Source: CADEFX01 sp050260355 (GTDB taxonomy: Bacteria > Pseudomonadota > Alphaproteobacteria > Rhizobiales > Hyphomicrobiaceae). Taken from it: 64,000 nucleotides of DNA. Shown here piece by piece: positions 10,051-19,712 of the stretch. A program made the translations under genes and the position numbers. The number at the start of each line of letters is the position of its first letter. Position 1 is the first letter of the stretch. Location of the stretch: the NCBI GenBank assembly GCA_050260355.1, contig JBLNBZ010000045.1, positions 20,096 to 84,095 of the forward strand, given 5' to 3'. Below the pieces are notes generated by a model, which searched no databases, had not been told where the DNA came from, and worked only from the letters and a program-made list of their open reading frames with translations.

Positions 10051-10989
10051 TCAGAAGCGGATCGTCCCCGAGGCGATTGTGGCGTTGCCCTCCCAGCGAT
10101 CCTCAGCATTGAATTCGACATAGTGCCGAAAATTGAAAACGAAAGGCGTTTTGTCAATGATCGTCGTGTAGCTGAGACCAGCCCCAATCGCGTCTACACG
10201 TCCCTTGATGGTCCGGGAGAACGCCGTCGGGCCTGAATCGTGCTCGATCTGGCGATAGTCATAGCCGACGATGCCAAGAACAAGACCGGTGGCCACCTCG
10301 CGCCCGATCGCCCATTCCCAATGAAACTCATTGCCACTCTGGTAATCGGTTGCGGTGTTCTCGAAGTTGAAGGTTAGTCCGGCTGTGCCGTTGAACTGGA
10401 GCTTCGACGGCTTGTGCTCCCAGGTGAAGGCCCAGCCAGTGTCGATGCCTGGACGGTGGAAACCGATGATCGGCTCAAAACCCCGCTCCCAGAAGCCGGT
10501 AGGGGCTACCACCTGAAAATAGACGGTATGAGCGAAATCGCCGCTCTGCCATCCAAGCTGCGCCCTGGGCACGACGTCTCCGAAACCCCACCCTTCGATG
10601 CTCTCCCGTACCGTCAAATTGCCGATCGTAACGTTTGCATCGACGGACACGTGCCCAACGGGGACCGTCACTGATAAGCCGAGGTTACCGCCGAAGACCT
10701 TCCGCTCCGGCACGTAGAGGATATTGAGACCGGTGGTGAAGCCGTTGACCTCAGCACCGGCGTTGACGGTCACGCCACCGAAGCTGATCGTGGAGCCGAT
10801 ATCTCCCTGATAGTAGGCGTATACCTTCGTCACATAGGTGCCAGCAGGCGGCGTCACGCCCGCGCCGAAGGCACTTCCGCCCAGTCCGTATGTTGAAAAG
10901 CCATACTCGGCGGCCTTACCATCACCGGTTGAGCCTAGCAGGCAGCCTGCCCCTATGGATGCTAGAGTTAAAAGTTGCCGCGTGCGCAT
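10051..10989 (-). CDS. Outer-membrane protein, phenol MetA-pathway (SphA/MetA) family
   Basis: A 312-residue protein with a signal peptide (MRTRQLLTLASIGAGCLLG, mature from about AAEYG) and alternating hydrophobic strands rich in Gly, Tyr and Thr, ending in F, as expected for a beta barrel. The pattern (ILYVPERKVFGGNLGLSVTV, WEWAIGREVATGLVLGIVGY) matches the family annotated as transporters of the meta-pathway for phenol degradation. It probably lets hydrophobic substrates cross the outer membrane. It stands alone, next to the dead arylsulfatase gene; start 10989 was chosen because the signal peptide begins there. Confidence 0.8.
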   Translation of the reverse strand: MRTRQLLTLASIGAGCLLGSTGDGKAAEYGFSTYGLGGSAFGAGVTPPAGTYVTKVYAYYQGDIGSTISFGGVTVNAGAEVNGFTTGLNILYVPERKVFGGNLGLSVTVPVGHVSVDANVTIGNLTVRESIEGWGFGDVVPRAQLGWQSGDFAHTVYFQVVAPTGFWERGFEPIIGFHRPGIDTGWAFTWEHKPSKLQFNGTAGLTFNFENTATDYQSGNEFHWEWAIGREVATGLVLGIVGYDYRQIEHDSGPTAFSRTIKGRVDAIGAGLSYTTIIDKTPFVFNFRHYVEFNAEDRWEGNATIASGTIRF

Positions 10990-11729
10990 GACAGTGCCTG
11001 CCCCTGAAGGAGCTGCGACCCGAGCCAACGGGCGGCACTCTAGTTTGATTCGCCCAGGTCAATGCGGCTCTTGGGCCGTGGCCGGGCGGCTTCCATCTCG
11101 AAGTGTTGGCGTGATCACAGCAATGCGCTGGAATTTCGCGAAAACGACAAGCCTGCTGGGAAGTGGAACGCACCAACGCCGAGCGGCTTCTGAGGCTCGT
11201 ACAGGGAAGGCAAGAACGATCGCTTGCGGACGATGCAATCCGCGGGCGCCAAGTCGCCTGCGATTTCGTGCACAGCGTTTTTGTTGCACTGCGATCGTCC
11301 AATGCCGCCTAAGATAGACTAATTGCGAATGGCATGGGTCCACTCTTTCCAGCCAACTTGTTGCAGCGAACTTGCGTTCAGCGAAAATTGCTCTAACTAA
11401 TTGTGCTTGAATGCCGCCCCGGCGCCGATCCGTCAGAAGGGCAACAAACAGGGCATTCCAAGCGCGATAAACGAAGGGAAACGCCATGAGGACTGCCCCA
11501 ACCGGGCCTGCCCCTGGTTTCGTGCATTCGATGCACACTCAGCACTTCTGCCATCAGCCCGGACGCTGTCGAGCGAAACGCTCTGACAGGGCTTTGCATC
11601 GTGCTGCTGGCGCAGGGCAAACGCGGCCCGCCTGACGCTGCAGCCTTCTCGATCCTGCAGTGCCCTGCGCCCGAGCGGGGCGCGGAGCCGTTACATGAGC
11701 CCGTTGCTGTCGAAGGGAGGACGCTGACA
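10990..11729. other. Intergenic region before the ABC importer, no gene recognised
   Basis: About 740 bases between divergent genes. Frames of 60-160 codons exist on both strands but show no family features and no ribosome binding sites. It presumably holds both promoters; no clear operator was found. Confidence 0.45.
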
Positions 11730-13331
11730 ATGATAGGTTTTCAGTTCGGCTTGAAGCTGTTGTTGGGTGCTGCGCTCGCGGTTGGCGCGACAGCGGCCGC
11801 GGCGGAGACGCCGAAACGTGGCGGCATCCTGACATACATGATTCCGGCAGACGGCGGCCCGAGCCTCGACGGACATCGAGAAACGACCTTCGCCGTGTTG
11901 CACGCGACGGCGCCGTTCTACAGCGTGCTCATCCGCGTCAATCCAAACAACCCGTCGTCGACGACCGATTTCACCTGCGATTTGTGCACCGAGATGCCGA
12001 CGCCAACGGACAACGGGCTGACATACACGTTCAAGATCCGCAAAGGCGTCAAATTCCACGATGGTTCGCCGCTGACGGCACACGACGTCGCCGCGAGCTG
12101 GAACAAGATCGTCCATCCGCCGAAGGGCGTCGCCAGTGCGCGCGAGCACAACTTCGTGATGGTCGACACGATCACCGCGCCGGACGACGAGACAGTCGTG
12201 TTCAAGCTGAAGTTTGCGACTCTGACGTTCGTGCCGGCGCTGGCCGATCCTTACGCCTACATTTATTCGAAGAAGATTCTCGACCAGGATATGCACTGGT
12301 ACGAGAAAAACATTATGGGATCCGGCCCATTCAAGCTGACCGAGTACCAGATCGGCCAGTCGATCAAGGGCGAACGCAATCCCGACTACTATCATCCGGG
12401 CCAACCGTACCTCGACGGCTTTGTCGCGGTCTTTGCACCGAAGCAATCGGTGAGAACCGATGCCATTCGCGCCGACCGCGCTGCTTTGGAGTTCCGCTCG
12501 CTGCCGCCTTCGGCACGCGATCAGCTCGTCAAGGAGCTGGGCGACAAGATCACCGTGCAGGAGAGCGACTGGAACTGCGGAAACGTGGTAACGCCCAACC
12601 ACCAGAAGAAGCCGTTCGACGACGTGCGGGTGCGCAAAGCCCTGTTCCTGGCCATCGATCAGTGGAAGGGGGCTCCGGCACTGTCCAAGATTGCCATCGT
12701 CAAGACGGTCGGAAGCATCGTGTTTCCCGGCTCGCCGCTGGCGGCCACCAAGGAAGAGCTGCAGCAGATGATCGGCTATTGGCCCGATAACGAAAAATCT
12801 CGCGCCGAGGCCCGAAGGCTATTGAAGGAGGCGGGGCAGGAAAACCTGTCGTTCGAGTTCCTGAATAGGAACGTCGATCAGCCTTACAAAATTGTCGGCA
12901 CCTGGCTGGTCGATGAATGGAGCAAGGTCGGAATCAAGGCCACCCAGAAGGTGGTTCCCACAGGCCCGTGGCTGGACGCCATGCGCAGCGGCGACTTCAC
13001 TGTGGCGCTGGAGGCCAATTGCCAGAACGTCGTCAATCCGATTGCGGACGTGGGCCGCTGGCTGCCGCACGACGTTCAGCGTGAGAACTACGGCTTCTTC
13101 TCGGATCCCGAGATGGTCGATATCTACAACCAAATGCTGAAGGAGACCGACGTCAAGAAGGCGCGCGTGCTCATGCGGCAATTCGATACGCGCATCAACC
13201 AGCAAGCCCATCAGCTGATGGTGACGTTCTGGTACCGCATCATTCCGATGCGGTCCTATGTGAAAGGCTGGAAAATCTCCCCGAGCCACTACTTGAACCA
13301 GGATCTGGCAAACATCTGGCTCGATAAATAA
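11730..13331 (+). CDS. Peptide/nickel-type ABC transporter substrate-binding protein
   Basis: A 533-residue periplasmic binding protein of the SBP_bac_5 (DppA/OppA) family. It has a signal peptide (FGLKLLLGAALAVGATAAAA), then PKRGGILTYMIPADGGPSLD, typical of the mature start, and the family landmarks YTFKIRKGVKFHDGSPLTAHDVAAS and MGSGPFKL. Start 11730 follows AAGGGAGG. Its stop overlaps the permease start (TAATG), so the genes are translationally coupled. The ligand is unknown; family members bind peptides, sugars, opines or metals. Confidence 0.92.
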   Translation: MIGFQFGLKLLLGAALAVGATAAAAETPKRGGILTYMIPADGGPSLDGHRETTFAVLHATAPFYSVLIRVNPNNPSSTTDFTCDLCTEMPTPTDNGLTYTFKIRKGVKFHDGSPLTAHDVAASWNKIVHPPKGVASAREHNFVMVDTITAPDDETVVFKLKFATLTFVPALADPYAYIYSKKILDQDMHWYEKNIMGSGPFKLTEYQIGQSIKGERNPDYYHPGQPYLDGFVAVFAPKQSVRTDAIRADRAALEFRSLPPSARDQLVKELGDKITVQESDWNCGNVVTPNHQKKPFDDVRVRKALFLAIDQWKGAPALSKIAIVKTVGSIVFPGSPLAATKEELQQMIGYWPDNEKSRAEARRLLKEAGQENLSFEFLNRNVDQPYKIVGTWLVDEWSKVGIKATQKVVPTGPWLDAMRSGDFTVALEANCQNVVNPIADVGRWLPHDVQRENYGFFSDPEMVDIYNQMLKETDVKKARVLMRQFDTRINQQAHQLMVTFWYRIIPMRSYVKGWKISPSHYLNQDLANIWLDK

Positions 13332-14302
13332 TGCATTGGTACATCATCAAGCGCGTGCTGCTTGTCATTCCGACCTTGCTCGGGGCTGCCGCGCTTGTGT
13401 TCGTACTTATGCGGCTCATCCCAGGCGACGTATGCGTCGTGCGCCTGGGATCGAGCGGTGGTACCTTCGACCCCAAGGCCATCGATCTGTGCCACGCCGA
13501 GCTCGGCATGGACCGGCCCATTATTGTGCAGTTCCTCGATTTCGTTTGGGGCCTGCTGAACCTGGATTTTGGGACATCGATGTGGTCCGGTCTGCCGGTC
13601 ACATCCGAGATCTGGGCGCGCCTGCCGGTCTCGCTCGAGATTGCCATTCTCGCCACAGTGATCGCGATCGCCATCGCGATCCCGCTCGGCACCATCTCGG
13701 CACTCAAGCAGAATACCTGGGTCGACGTCCTGGTCCGTGTCGTATCCGTAGGCGGTGTCGCGGCTCCGTCCTTCTGGCTCGGCATCATGTCGATCCTCAT
13801 CGTTCTGAATTGCACCAGCGCGTTGTTTGGCTCGCCGTGGATGCCGCCGATCGAGTACGTGCCGATATGGGAGGATCCAATCCACAATCTGAGCATGGCA
13901 CTCCTGCCTGCTGTCACGGTCGGCTACCGCTACGCTGCGGTCAGCATGCGGATGACCCGATCGGCAATGCTGGAGGTGATGCAGGAGGACTACATTCGCA
14001 CCGCGCGCGCCAAGGGCTTGATCAGGAGACTTATTGTCAATCGCCACGCTTTGAAGAACGCACTGTTGCCGGTCGTCACTCTGATCGGCATCGAGTTCGC
14101 GTTCCTGATCGGCGGACTGGTGGTTACCGAGCAGGTATTCAACCTCAATGGCGTCGGCCGGCTGTTCGTGCAGGCCGTGCAGAACCAGGACTATACGCTG
14201 ACGCAAGCGCTGGTGATGCTGACCGTCACGGTCTTCGTTCTCAGCAATCTCATCGTCGACTTGATGTATGCGTGGCTCGATCCGCGCATTCGTTACAGCT
14301 GA
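13331..14302 (+). CDS. ABC transporter permease, DppB type
   Basis: A 323-residue inner-membrane permease. It opens MHWYIIKRVLLVIPTLLGAA, the usual first membrane segment of DppB/OppB proteins, and contains the EAA-loop region YIRTARAKGLIRRLIVNRHALKNALLPVV that contacts the ATPase. It overlaps the binding-protein gene by one base and is followed by the second permease. The ATPase partners are not in this cluster. Confidence 0.93.
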   Translation: MHWYIIKRVLLVIPTLLGAAALVFVLMRLIPGDVCVVRLGSSGGTFDPKAIDLCHAELGMDRPIIVQFLDFVWGLLNLDFGTSMWSGLPVTSEIWARLPVSLEIAILATVIAIAIAIPLGTISALKQNTWVDVLVRVVSVGGVAAPSFWLGIMSILIVLNCTSALFGSPWMPPIEYVPIWEDPIHNLSMALLPAVTVGYRYAAVSMRMTRSAMLEVMQEDYIRTARAKGLIRRLIVNRHALKNALLPVVTLIGIEFAFLIGGLVVTEQVFNLNGVGRLFVQAVQNQDYTLTQALVMLTVTVFVLSNLIVDLMYAWLDPRIRYS

Positions 14303-14318
14303 CGCACAAGGCATCGTC

Positions 14319-15227
14319 ATGGCGACCACGACGAGGACGATCGAATATTCTTCGGCAAGCCTGAGCGATGTGGGACATCGCGCAAGCTGGACGCGGAGCC
14401 TGCTGAAATTTCTGCGCCGCGAGCTGCTAGGAACGTTCGGCCTTATTCTCGTGCTGGTGATAGCGGTGACGGGGCTGTCTGCCGAGTGGATCGCGCCGTA
14501 CAGCCCGACATCCAATGATTTTTCCGCCATGATGGAGGCACCGAGCTGGGCCCATCTCTTGGGAACAGATCAGTTCGGGCGCGATCTGCTTTCGCGGATC
14601 ATCTTCGGTGCACGAACGGCCATGATCGTGGGGCTGTCGTCGGCCCTGATCGGAGGGGTGATCGGGCTCGTGCTGGGCGTGGGAAGCGCCTATTTCGGCG
14701 GAAGAATAGATCTGTTCATGCAGCGCGTGCTGGATGTGTTGATGGCATTTCCGCTGATCATCATGGCTCTGGCCGTGGTCGCCATCTTCGGCACCGGTGT
14801 GCACAATGTGATTGCTGCCATCACGGTTCCCCTGATTCCGCGTTGTGCACGCGTCGTGCGCTCATCGGCACTGGCGATCCGCGATGTTCCCTATGTCGAC
14901 GCCGCTCGCGCACTCGGCTTCGGGCATGTTCGCATCATCCTGTGCCACATGGTCCCGAACGTCATGGCTCCGTTCTTGATCATGGTGACCGCATTTGTCG
15001 GCCAGGCCATTCTGGCGGAGGCGTCGTTGTCGTATCTTGGCCTGGGCGTGCAGGAGCCGGTGCCCGCGTGGGGGCTGATGCTGCAAGGCGGCTCGGAGGA
15101 GTTCGCGTCGACCGCACCCTGGATTGCTATCTTTCCCGGCATGGCAATCATGCTCTCCGTGCTGGGGATCAGCCTTTTTGGCGATGCGCTGCGGGATACC
15201 TTGGATCCGAAAATGCGGGGAAGGTAG
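14319..15227 (+). CDS. ABC transporter permease, DppC type
   Basis: A 302-residue permease partner with the DppC landmarks: LLGTDQFGRDLLSRIIFGAR after the first membrane segment and YVDAARALGFGHVRIILCHMVPN as the EAA loop, ending GDALRDTLDPKMRGR. Start 14319 was taken because the protein then begins 16 bases after the previous stop; an upstream frame start overlaps the first permease and adds unlike sequence. The cluster stops here without ATPase genes. Confidence 0.92.
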   Translation: MATTTRTIEYSSASLSDVGHRASWTRSLLKFLRRELLGTFGLILVLVIAVTGLSAEWIAPYSPTSNDFSAMMEAPSWAHLLGTDQFGRDLLSRIIFGARTAMIVGLSSALIGGVIGLVLGVGSAYFGGRIDLFMQRVLDVLMAFPLIIMALAVVAIFGTGVHNVIAAITVPLIPRCARVVRSSALAIRDVPYVDAARALGFGHVRIILCHMVPNVMAPFLIMVTAFVGQAILAEASLSYLGLGVQEPVPAWGLMLQGGSEEFASTAPWIAIFPGMAIMLSVLGISLFGDALRDTLDPKMRGR

Positions 15228-15261
15228 CGAGCACCGCGCTGAGGACAATGCTGGCTGTATG

Positions 15262-16542
15262 CTAACCGGTCCGGAACTGTGGAGGGCGAATCAAAAGCGC
15301 CGCCAGCGCTCCGATGGCCGAAAGCACCGCGAAGCAAGCGAGCGACACTGCGTAGTTCCCCGTCCAGTCCCGCAGCAGCCCCGAGATCAGCGGCCCCATG
15401 GCCTGAGCCGTGACCTGGATGGTGAGCGCGACGCCACGGATGGCCCCGAAATTGCGCCGGCCGAAATAGTCGGCCCAGGCAACCGGCAGCACGACTTGCA
15501 TTCCGCCTATGCCGAGGCCGAACAGCGTCGCCGAGGTCACGGCTATTGGGGTGCTTGCTGCCGACGCCATCGTTAGCGCGGCGCCGACAAGCAAGACACC
15601 GGTGGTTGCGAGCGCCACCGGCACACCGATCCGCCGCAGAACGGCACCGAACACGAGCGTTGAAACAATCGAGAACAACGTAAAGGTGCTGACTGAGGTC
15701 GCGGCGGCCCCAGCACTGAGGCCGCGCTCGATCAGATGCGCCGCTTGGTGCAGGCTCATGCCCGCCTGCACCGGATAGATCATGAGCGTAAACAAGGAGA
15801 GCATCCAGAACGCGCGGGTCTTGAGTGCCGCGGCGCGCGTGAACATCGGCTCGACGGCATGTGCGGTCGAGCCGGTCCCGACAGCACCGATCGACGTCGG
15901 TGTGTGGAGGCCCTCCGGATTCTGGCCGATATCCTCAGGCCGTCTGATCATCAGAAGCCAGGACGGCAAGAGCCCCACGATGAGAACGACCGTGCCGATC
16001 GCGAGCCACGCCGTTCTCCAGCCATGCGCAGAGATGACGGCAAAGGCAAGGAGAGGGAGGAGGACCAGGCCCGTCTTCTCCGCAACATTTGCGATCGAGG
16101 CCGCGAGGGCTCTGCGCCCCACGAACCAGCTGCTGATCGCCCCATAGATCCCGAGATCGAATGGTCCGGCGAAATTCATGCGTGCAATGCAGAAGAGGAC
16201 GTAGAAGGCGAGCAGCGATTCGATCTGCGACAGCATCAGGAGAGTGGCGCCCGTCGTCAGTACGGCAGCGCCCAGAATCAGTCGCGGCCCGAGACGGTCG
16301 AGTAGCGATCCGAGCGCCGGTGCCAGCACGGCGCCCAGAACGCCGCCGAGCGAAACGGCGCCCGACAGTTGGGCGCGCGACCAGCCAAACTCGCTCGTCA
16401 TGGGCTCGACGAAGATAGAGAGGGTGGCGACTGCCGGCCCCGCGCGGGAAAACGCGGCAGTGCATACGCAGGCGAGGACGATCCACCCATAGTAGTAGGG
16501 TAACCGCTTGGCGAGCGCGCCGGCGAGCGAGTGTGATCTCAT
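15262..16542 (-). CDS. MFS transporter, monocarboxylate/OFA-like
   Basis: A 426-residue protein with twelve predicted membrane segments. It opens YYYGWIVLACVCTAAFSRAG and has GWSRAQLSGAVSLGGVLGA and DRLGPRLILGAAVLT, typical of the oxalate/formate antiporter and monocarboxylate carrier branch of the major facilitator superfamily. It is convergent with the ABC importer. It probably carries an organic acid; the substrate is not predictable. Confidence 0.88.
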   Translation of the reverse strand: MRSHSLAGALAKRLPYYYGWIVLACVCTAAFSRAGPAVATLSIFVEPMTSEFGWSRAQLSGAVSLGGVLGAVLAPALGSLLDRLGPRLILGAAVLTTGATLLMLSQIESLLAFYVLFCIARMNFAGPFDLGIYGAISSWFVGRRALAASIANVAEKTGLVLLPLLAFAVISAHGWRTAWLAIGTVVLIVGLLPSWLLMIRRPEDIGQNPEGLHTPTSIGAVGTGSTAHAVEPMFTRAAALKTRAFWMLSLFTLMIYPVQAGMSLHQAAHLIERGLSAGAAATSVSTFTLFSIVSTLVFGAVLRRIGVPVALATTGVLLVGAALTMASAASTPIAVTSATLFGLGIGGMQVVLPVAWADYFGRRNFGAIRGVALTIQVTAQAMGPLISGLLRDWTGNYAVSLACFAVLSAIGALAALLIRPPQFRTG

Positions 16543-16972
16543 GCAGCTTTCTTATGTCGCCAATTCTGCAGGGTAAACGGGTCGGAATGGTGGGCGCGCC
16601 GCCTGGAGGCAGTCGCGAGTCGGTCAAGACGCATCCAACACGGAAAGCGCGAAAAGACAATACTGATTGCGGTATGCGCTGATCCCTTGAAAGCGTGTCC
16701 ACCTGAGCTCTCAGCGATAGAAGGTTATTTGCGAAGCGCCTGCTGCCGGCTCGGCGATTGTCGCGACAGCGTGCTGTATGCAAGAGAAAGAGCCGAGGGC
16801 GCGGCACGCGCCAACACGGGTTTCCACGCGGCGCGATCCCTGGTTCCCGCCCCGCCTGCCGCGGGTCCACCTGATTGCCAGTCTGCGGATCCCAAAGTGC
16901 AATTATCCAGTATAAGCTCGTAGTGGCGAAGCTTCGCGAGGAAAGGGCTCGGCCACTCCAAGGAGGCGAGGC
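16543..16972. other. Intergenic region, no gene recognised
   Basis: No convincing frame. A perfect 12-base palindrome GCGAAGCTTCGC is at 16925-16936, some 36 bases upstream of the following hdeD-like gene, and could be a regulatory site; TTG/CAA boxes of the FNR type were looked for and not found here. Confidence 0.4.
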
Positions 16973-17545
16973 ATGTCGATGACTGTGGAAGCTGCGGCTC
17001 AAGTGATGCGCAACGCCATGCGCGAAACGGTCAAGCGGCGCTCGACCTGGTACCTTCTGCAGAGCGCGCTCATGATTGTTGCCGGTGCGCTAGCAATCGT
17101 TTTTCCAATGGCTCCGTCGACGCCAGTGGTGTCCTACCTTGGATGGTTGATGATCATCAGCGGTGTCTTGCAGGGTATCAGCCTCATTGACGCGCGCAGC
17201 GTGCCGACATTCTGGATCCACCTTCTTTCGGTCGTCCTGTTTGTGGTTGTCGGCGTCCTTTTCCTCCGCAACCCGGGAGCGGGCCTTCTTTCCCTTACGC
17301 TTCTTCTGATCGTCTTTTTCATGATGGAGGGCTTCTCGAAGGTCATTTTTTCGCTCTCCATACGACCCTTTCCAAACTGGGCCTGGGTTCTGGCTAGTGG
17401 AGTCGTGGGCATTCTGCTCGCCCTTTTTCTTTTGGTGAACACGCCGGTGACGGCGCTCTGGCTCCTCGGCGTCCTGCTCGGCATTCAGCTCATCTCTGAG
17501 GGTGCCGCTCTCGGCCATCTCGCCTGGCAGGCACGTCAGAGTTGA
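16973..17545 (+). CDS. HdeD-family membrane protein
   Basis: A 190-residue inner-membrane protein with six predicted helices arranged as repeated pairs (WYLLQSALMIVAGALAIVFP, LGWLMIISGVLQGISLID, WIHLLSVVLFVVVGVLFL and so on), the pattern of HdeD acid-resistance proteins. Function in Hyphomicrobiales is unknown beyond an association with stress loci. AAGGAGGCGAG lies ahead of the start. A second, more divergent HdeD gene is at 21.6 kb. Confidence 0.85.
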   Translation: MSMTVEAAAQVMRNAMRETVKRRSTWYLLQSALMIVAGALAIVFPMAPSTPVVSYLGWLMIISGVLQGISLIDARSVPTFWIHLLSVVLFVVVGVLFLRNPGAGLLSLTLLLIVFFMMEGFSKVIFSLSIRPFPNWAWVLASGVVGILLALFLLVNTPVTALWLLGVLLGIQLISEGAALGHLAWQARQS

Positions 17546-17615
17546 AGCTCGATATCGCGCGGCGCAACGCCACCTACGGCGGTGAAGCGGTCTTTGAGAG
17601 ATGAGGAGTGAGCCA

Positions 17616-18655
17616 ATGCGCACTTCTGCATGGGGCCAATCACGGCGAGAGCCGCTCCTGATAGACCTGGGCCTGCAAGGCGGTGGCGCCCACGGTGCCT
17701 TCACGTGGGGTGTCCTCGACCGGTTGCTGGAGGAGCCTTGGCTGCGCATCGATGGCATCTCGCGAACGTCCGCCGGCGCCATGAATGCAGCCGTCCTCGT
17801 GCACGACTTTGTCCAAAACGGTGCACCAGGTGCCCGTGCGGCGCTCGAAGAAGGCGAAAGGTATCCCGGGCCGGCCTCCTCAGCCCGTTCCAGCGCACCC
17901 CGCTCGACGTCCTGCTCGGCCGCTGGACGCTTGATAATTCGCCTATGTTCCCGGCGGCTGACATGATGGCGCGAGTGTTCTCGCCCTACGATCTGAACCC
18001 GATCGGGGCGAACCCGCTGCGCTCCATTCTCGCCGAATCTGTCGATTTCGAGCGCCTGTCGGATGGGTCCATCAAGCTTTTCGTCACGGCCACGAACGTC
18101 AGGACTGGCCGAGGTCGCGTATTCCGAAACGGTGAGCTCGACCCCGAGGTGCTCATCGCCTCCGCATGTCTGCCGTCGCTATTCCAGGCGATCGAGATTG
18201 ACGGCGAGTCGTACTGGGATGGCGGGTACGCCGGCAACCCGACCATCACGCCGCTCGTGCGGGAGTGCGACTCACACGACACGATTGTGGTTCAGATCAA
18301 CCCCATCGAGCGCCCGGGCACGCCCCGCTCGGCTCGGGACATCCTCGATCGCCTCAATGAAGTGTCCTTTAACAGCGTGCTCTTGAAGGAGCTTCGGATG
18401 ATTGGCCTGCTGAGGCGGGTCGCGTTCACATCGGATGATGAGGGCGCGCGCTGGGCGCAAATGCGCATCCACCGCATCTCCAGCGAAGCCATGTTGGATC
18501 TGGGCTATTCCTCGAAGCTCAACGCAGAGTGGGGCTTCCTCACCATGCTGCGTGATGAGGGCCGCAAGGCCACCGATGACTTTCTGCTGACTCACGAGGA
18601 CGATCTCGGCAAGCGCTCCTCGCTCGATCTTGATGAGCTCGCCGACGGGATCTGA
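17616..18655 (+). pseudogene. Patatin-like phospholipase, frameshifted and with altered active-site elbow
   Basis: The first frame (17616-17857) encodes LIDLGLQGGGAHGAFTWGVL, the oxyanion-hole Gly box, and then GISRTSAGAMNAAVL. In the family the nucleophile elbow reads GISGTSAG (GxSxG); here the first Gly of GTSAG is Arg. Near 17855 the similarity moves by one base into the frame that runs to 18655 (AGLLSPFQRTPLDVLLGRW, then the catalytic Asp motif DGGYAGNP). So the gene has both a frameshift and a changed catalytic elbow, which argues for real decay. An intact enzyme would release fatty acids from membrane lipids. GAGGAG precedes the start at 17616. Confidence 0.85.
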
Positions 18656-18815
18656 AGCACGTCGGTATTCTACCCGATAGGTCTGCGGGTTCGCCCCGAT
18701 TCCACCCGGCGCCCTCCTTGCTAGGGTATCGGGGGCAGACCGCTTGGGTGTGCGGGGGCAGACGGTCGGCATTCTACATGCGACCCAATTGATCTAGCGA
18801 ACAAGGAGAGCAGAC

Positions 18816-19493
18816 ATGGCGACCACCTCGACGTCGGTTATTGTTGCGCTCGCGCTCTCGTCAGCTGTCTGGTCCTCACCAAGCGCATTGGCGCAAGCCA
18901 ATCTGCGGGATCGCGTGGCTGCTGCAATCGAAACCATCGAGAGGGGTTGTGGCAGCGATATTGAGAAATTCTGCGATAACGTCACCCGCGGTGAAGGGCG
19001 GCTGCTTTTGTGCATGCAGGCTCACGAAGATCAATTGAGCCGCAGATGCCAATTCTCAGTCTATCGCGTTTCGCGCAATCTCGATCGCGCGGTCAATCGC
19101 GTCGAGCGCCTGGCCGACGCGTGCTGGAACGACATTCAAGCGCAATGCGGAGACGCAGATCGGATCGGACAGTGTCTCGTCCAAAAGAGAGCGTCGGTCT
19201 CGCAGTCGTGCCAAACCGTCATTGGTGCTCTTCAAGACGTTGTGCAAGGCTTGGCTTCATTGAGGGGTACGCCTGTCTACAGCTCCGACGACAAGAACCT
19301 TGGAAAGGTGGTCGACGTTGAACGAGGGCCCGACGGAAAAATCCAGTCCATCCAGGTGCAGGTGGGCCGCTTCCTCGGCTTGGGCAGTCGAGTTGTAACG
19401 ATAAAGGGCGATGCGCTCGAGCAGCTTGCTGACGGAATTCGGCTGCGAATGAAAGGTGACCAGGTTCACTCGCTGCCTGAGGCGGGGCAATGA
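18816..19493 (+). CDS. Secreted Cys-rich (GLG1-like) and PRC-barrel domain protein
   Basis: A 225-residue protein with a signal peptide (cut after SALAQA). Residues about 35-150 contain eight Cys spaced as in the Cys-rich GLG1 repeat family (RGCGSDIEKFCDNV, LLLCMQAHEDQLSRRCQ, DACWNDIQAQCGDA, IGQCLVQK, SQSCQ). Residues about 150-215 form a PRC-barrel-like domain (RGTPVYSSDDKNLGKVVDVE, GRFLGLGSRVVTIKGDALEQ). The combination is uncommon and suggests a periplasmic scaffold or metal/redox protein. AAGGAGAG precedes the start. It lies between the broken patatin and a small repeat protein in the stress block. Confidence 0.8.
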   Translation: MATTSTSVIVALALSSAVWSSPSALAQANLRDRVAAAIETIERGCGSDIEKFCDNVTRGEGRLLLCMQAHEDQLSRRCQFSVYRVSRNLDRAVNRVERLADACWNDIQAQCGDADRIGQCLVQKRASVSQSCQTVIGALQDVVQGLASLRGTPVYSSDDKNLGKVVDVERGPDGKIQSIQVQVGRFLGLGSRVVTIKGDALEQLADGIRLRMKGDQVHSLPEAGQ

Positions 19494-19712
19494 TCAGGGA
19501 TACGGCTTGCCGCCTTCGGATGCGGTAAGGAAGCCGCGGCGACGATCGATACCGTCCTGGCTTGTTGCCTCGGTGCAGGGCTGATGCTGGTCCACGCGAG
19601 GGGTTTCCCGTTTCTCATCTCGGTGTTCGCCCGGATGGAAAGCCTTCCTATTTGGGCGAACCATACCAGACTCCAAGGTGACAAAGCCTGTCAATGCACA
19701 AGGATATCCTCC

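Noticed and set aside
11059..11538. 159-codon minus-strand frame upstream of the ABC importer
   Set aside because: No recognisable domain, no ribosome site, Arg-rich shadow-like composition.
13289..14530. Long minus-strand frame opposite the ABC permease
   Set aside because: Asp/His/Gln-rich shadow of the permease codons, no membrane or domain pattern.
18789..18802. TTGATCTAGCGAAC ahead of the Cys-rich/PRC gene as an FNR/FixK box
   Set aside because: Only the left half fits; the right half lacks CAA at the required position.
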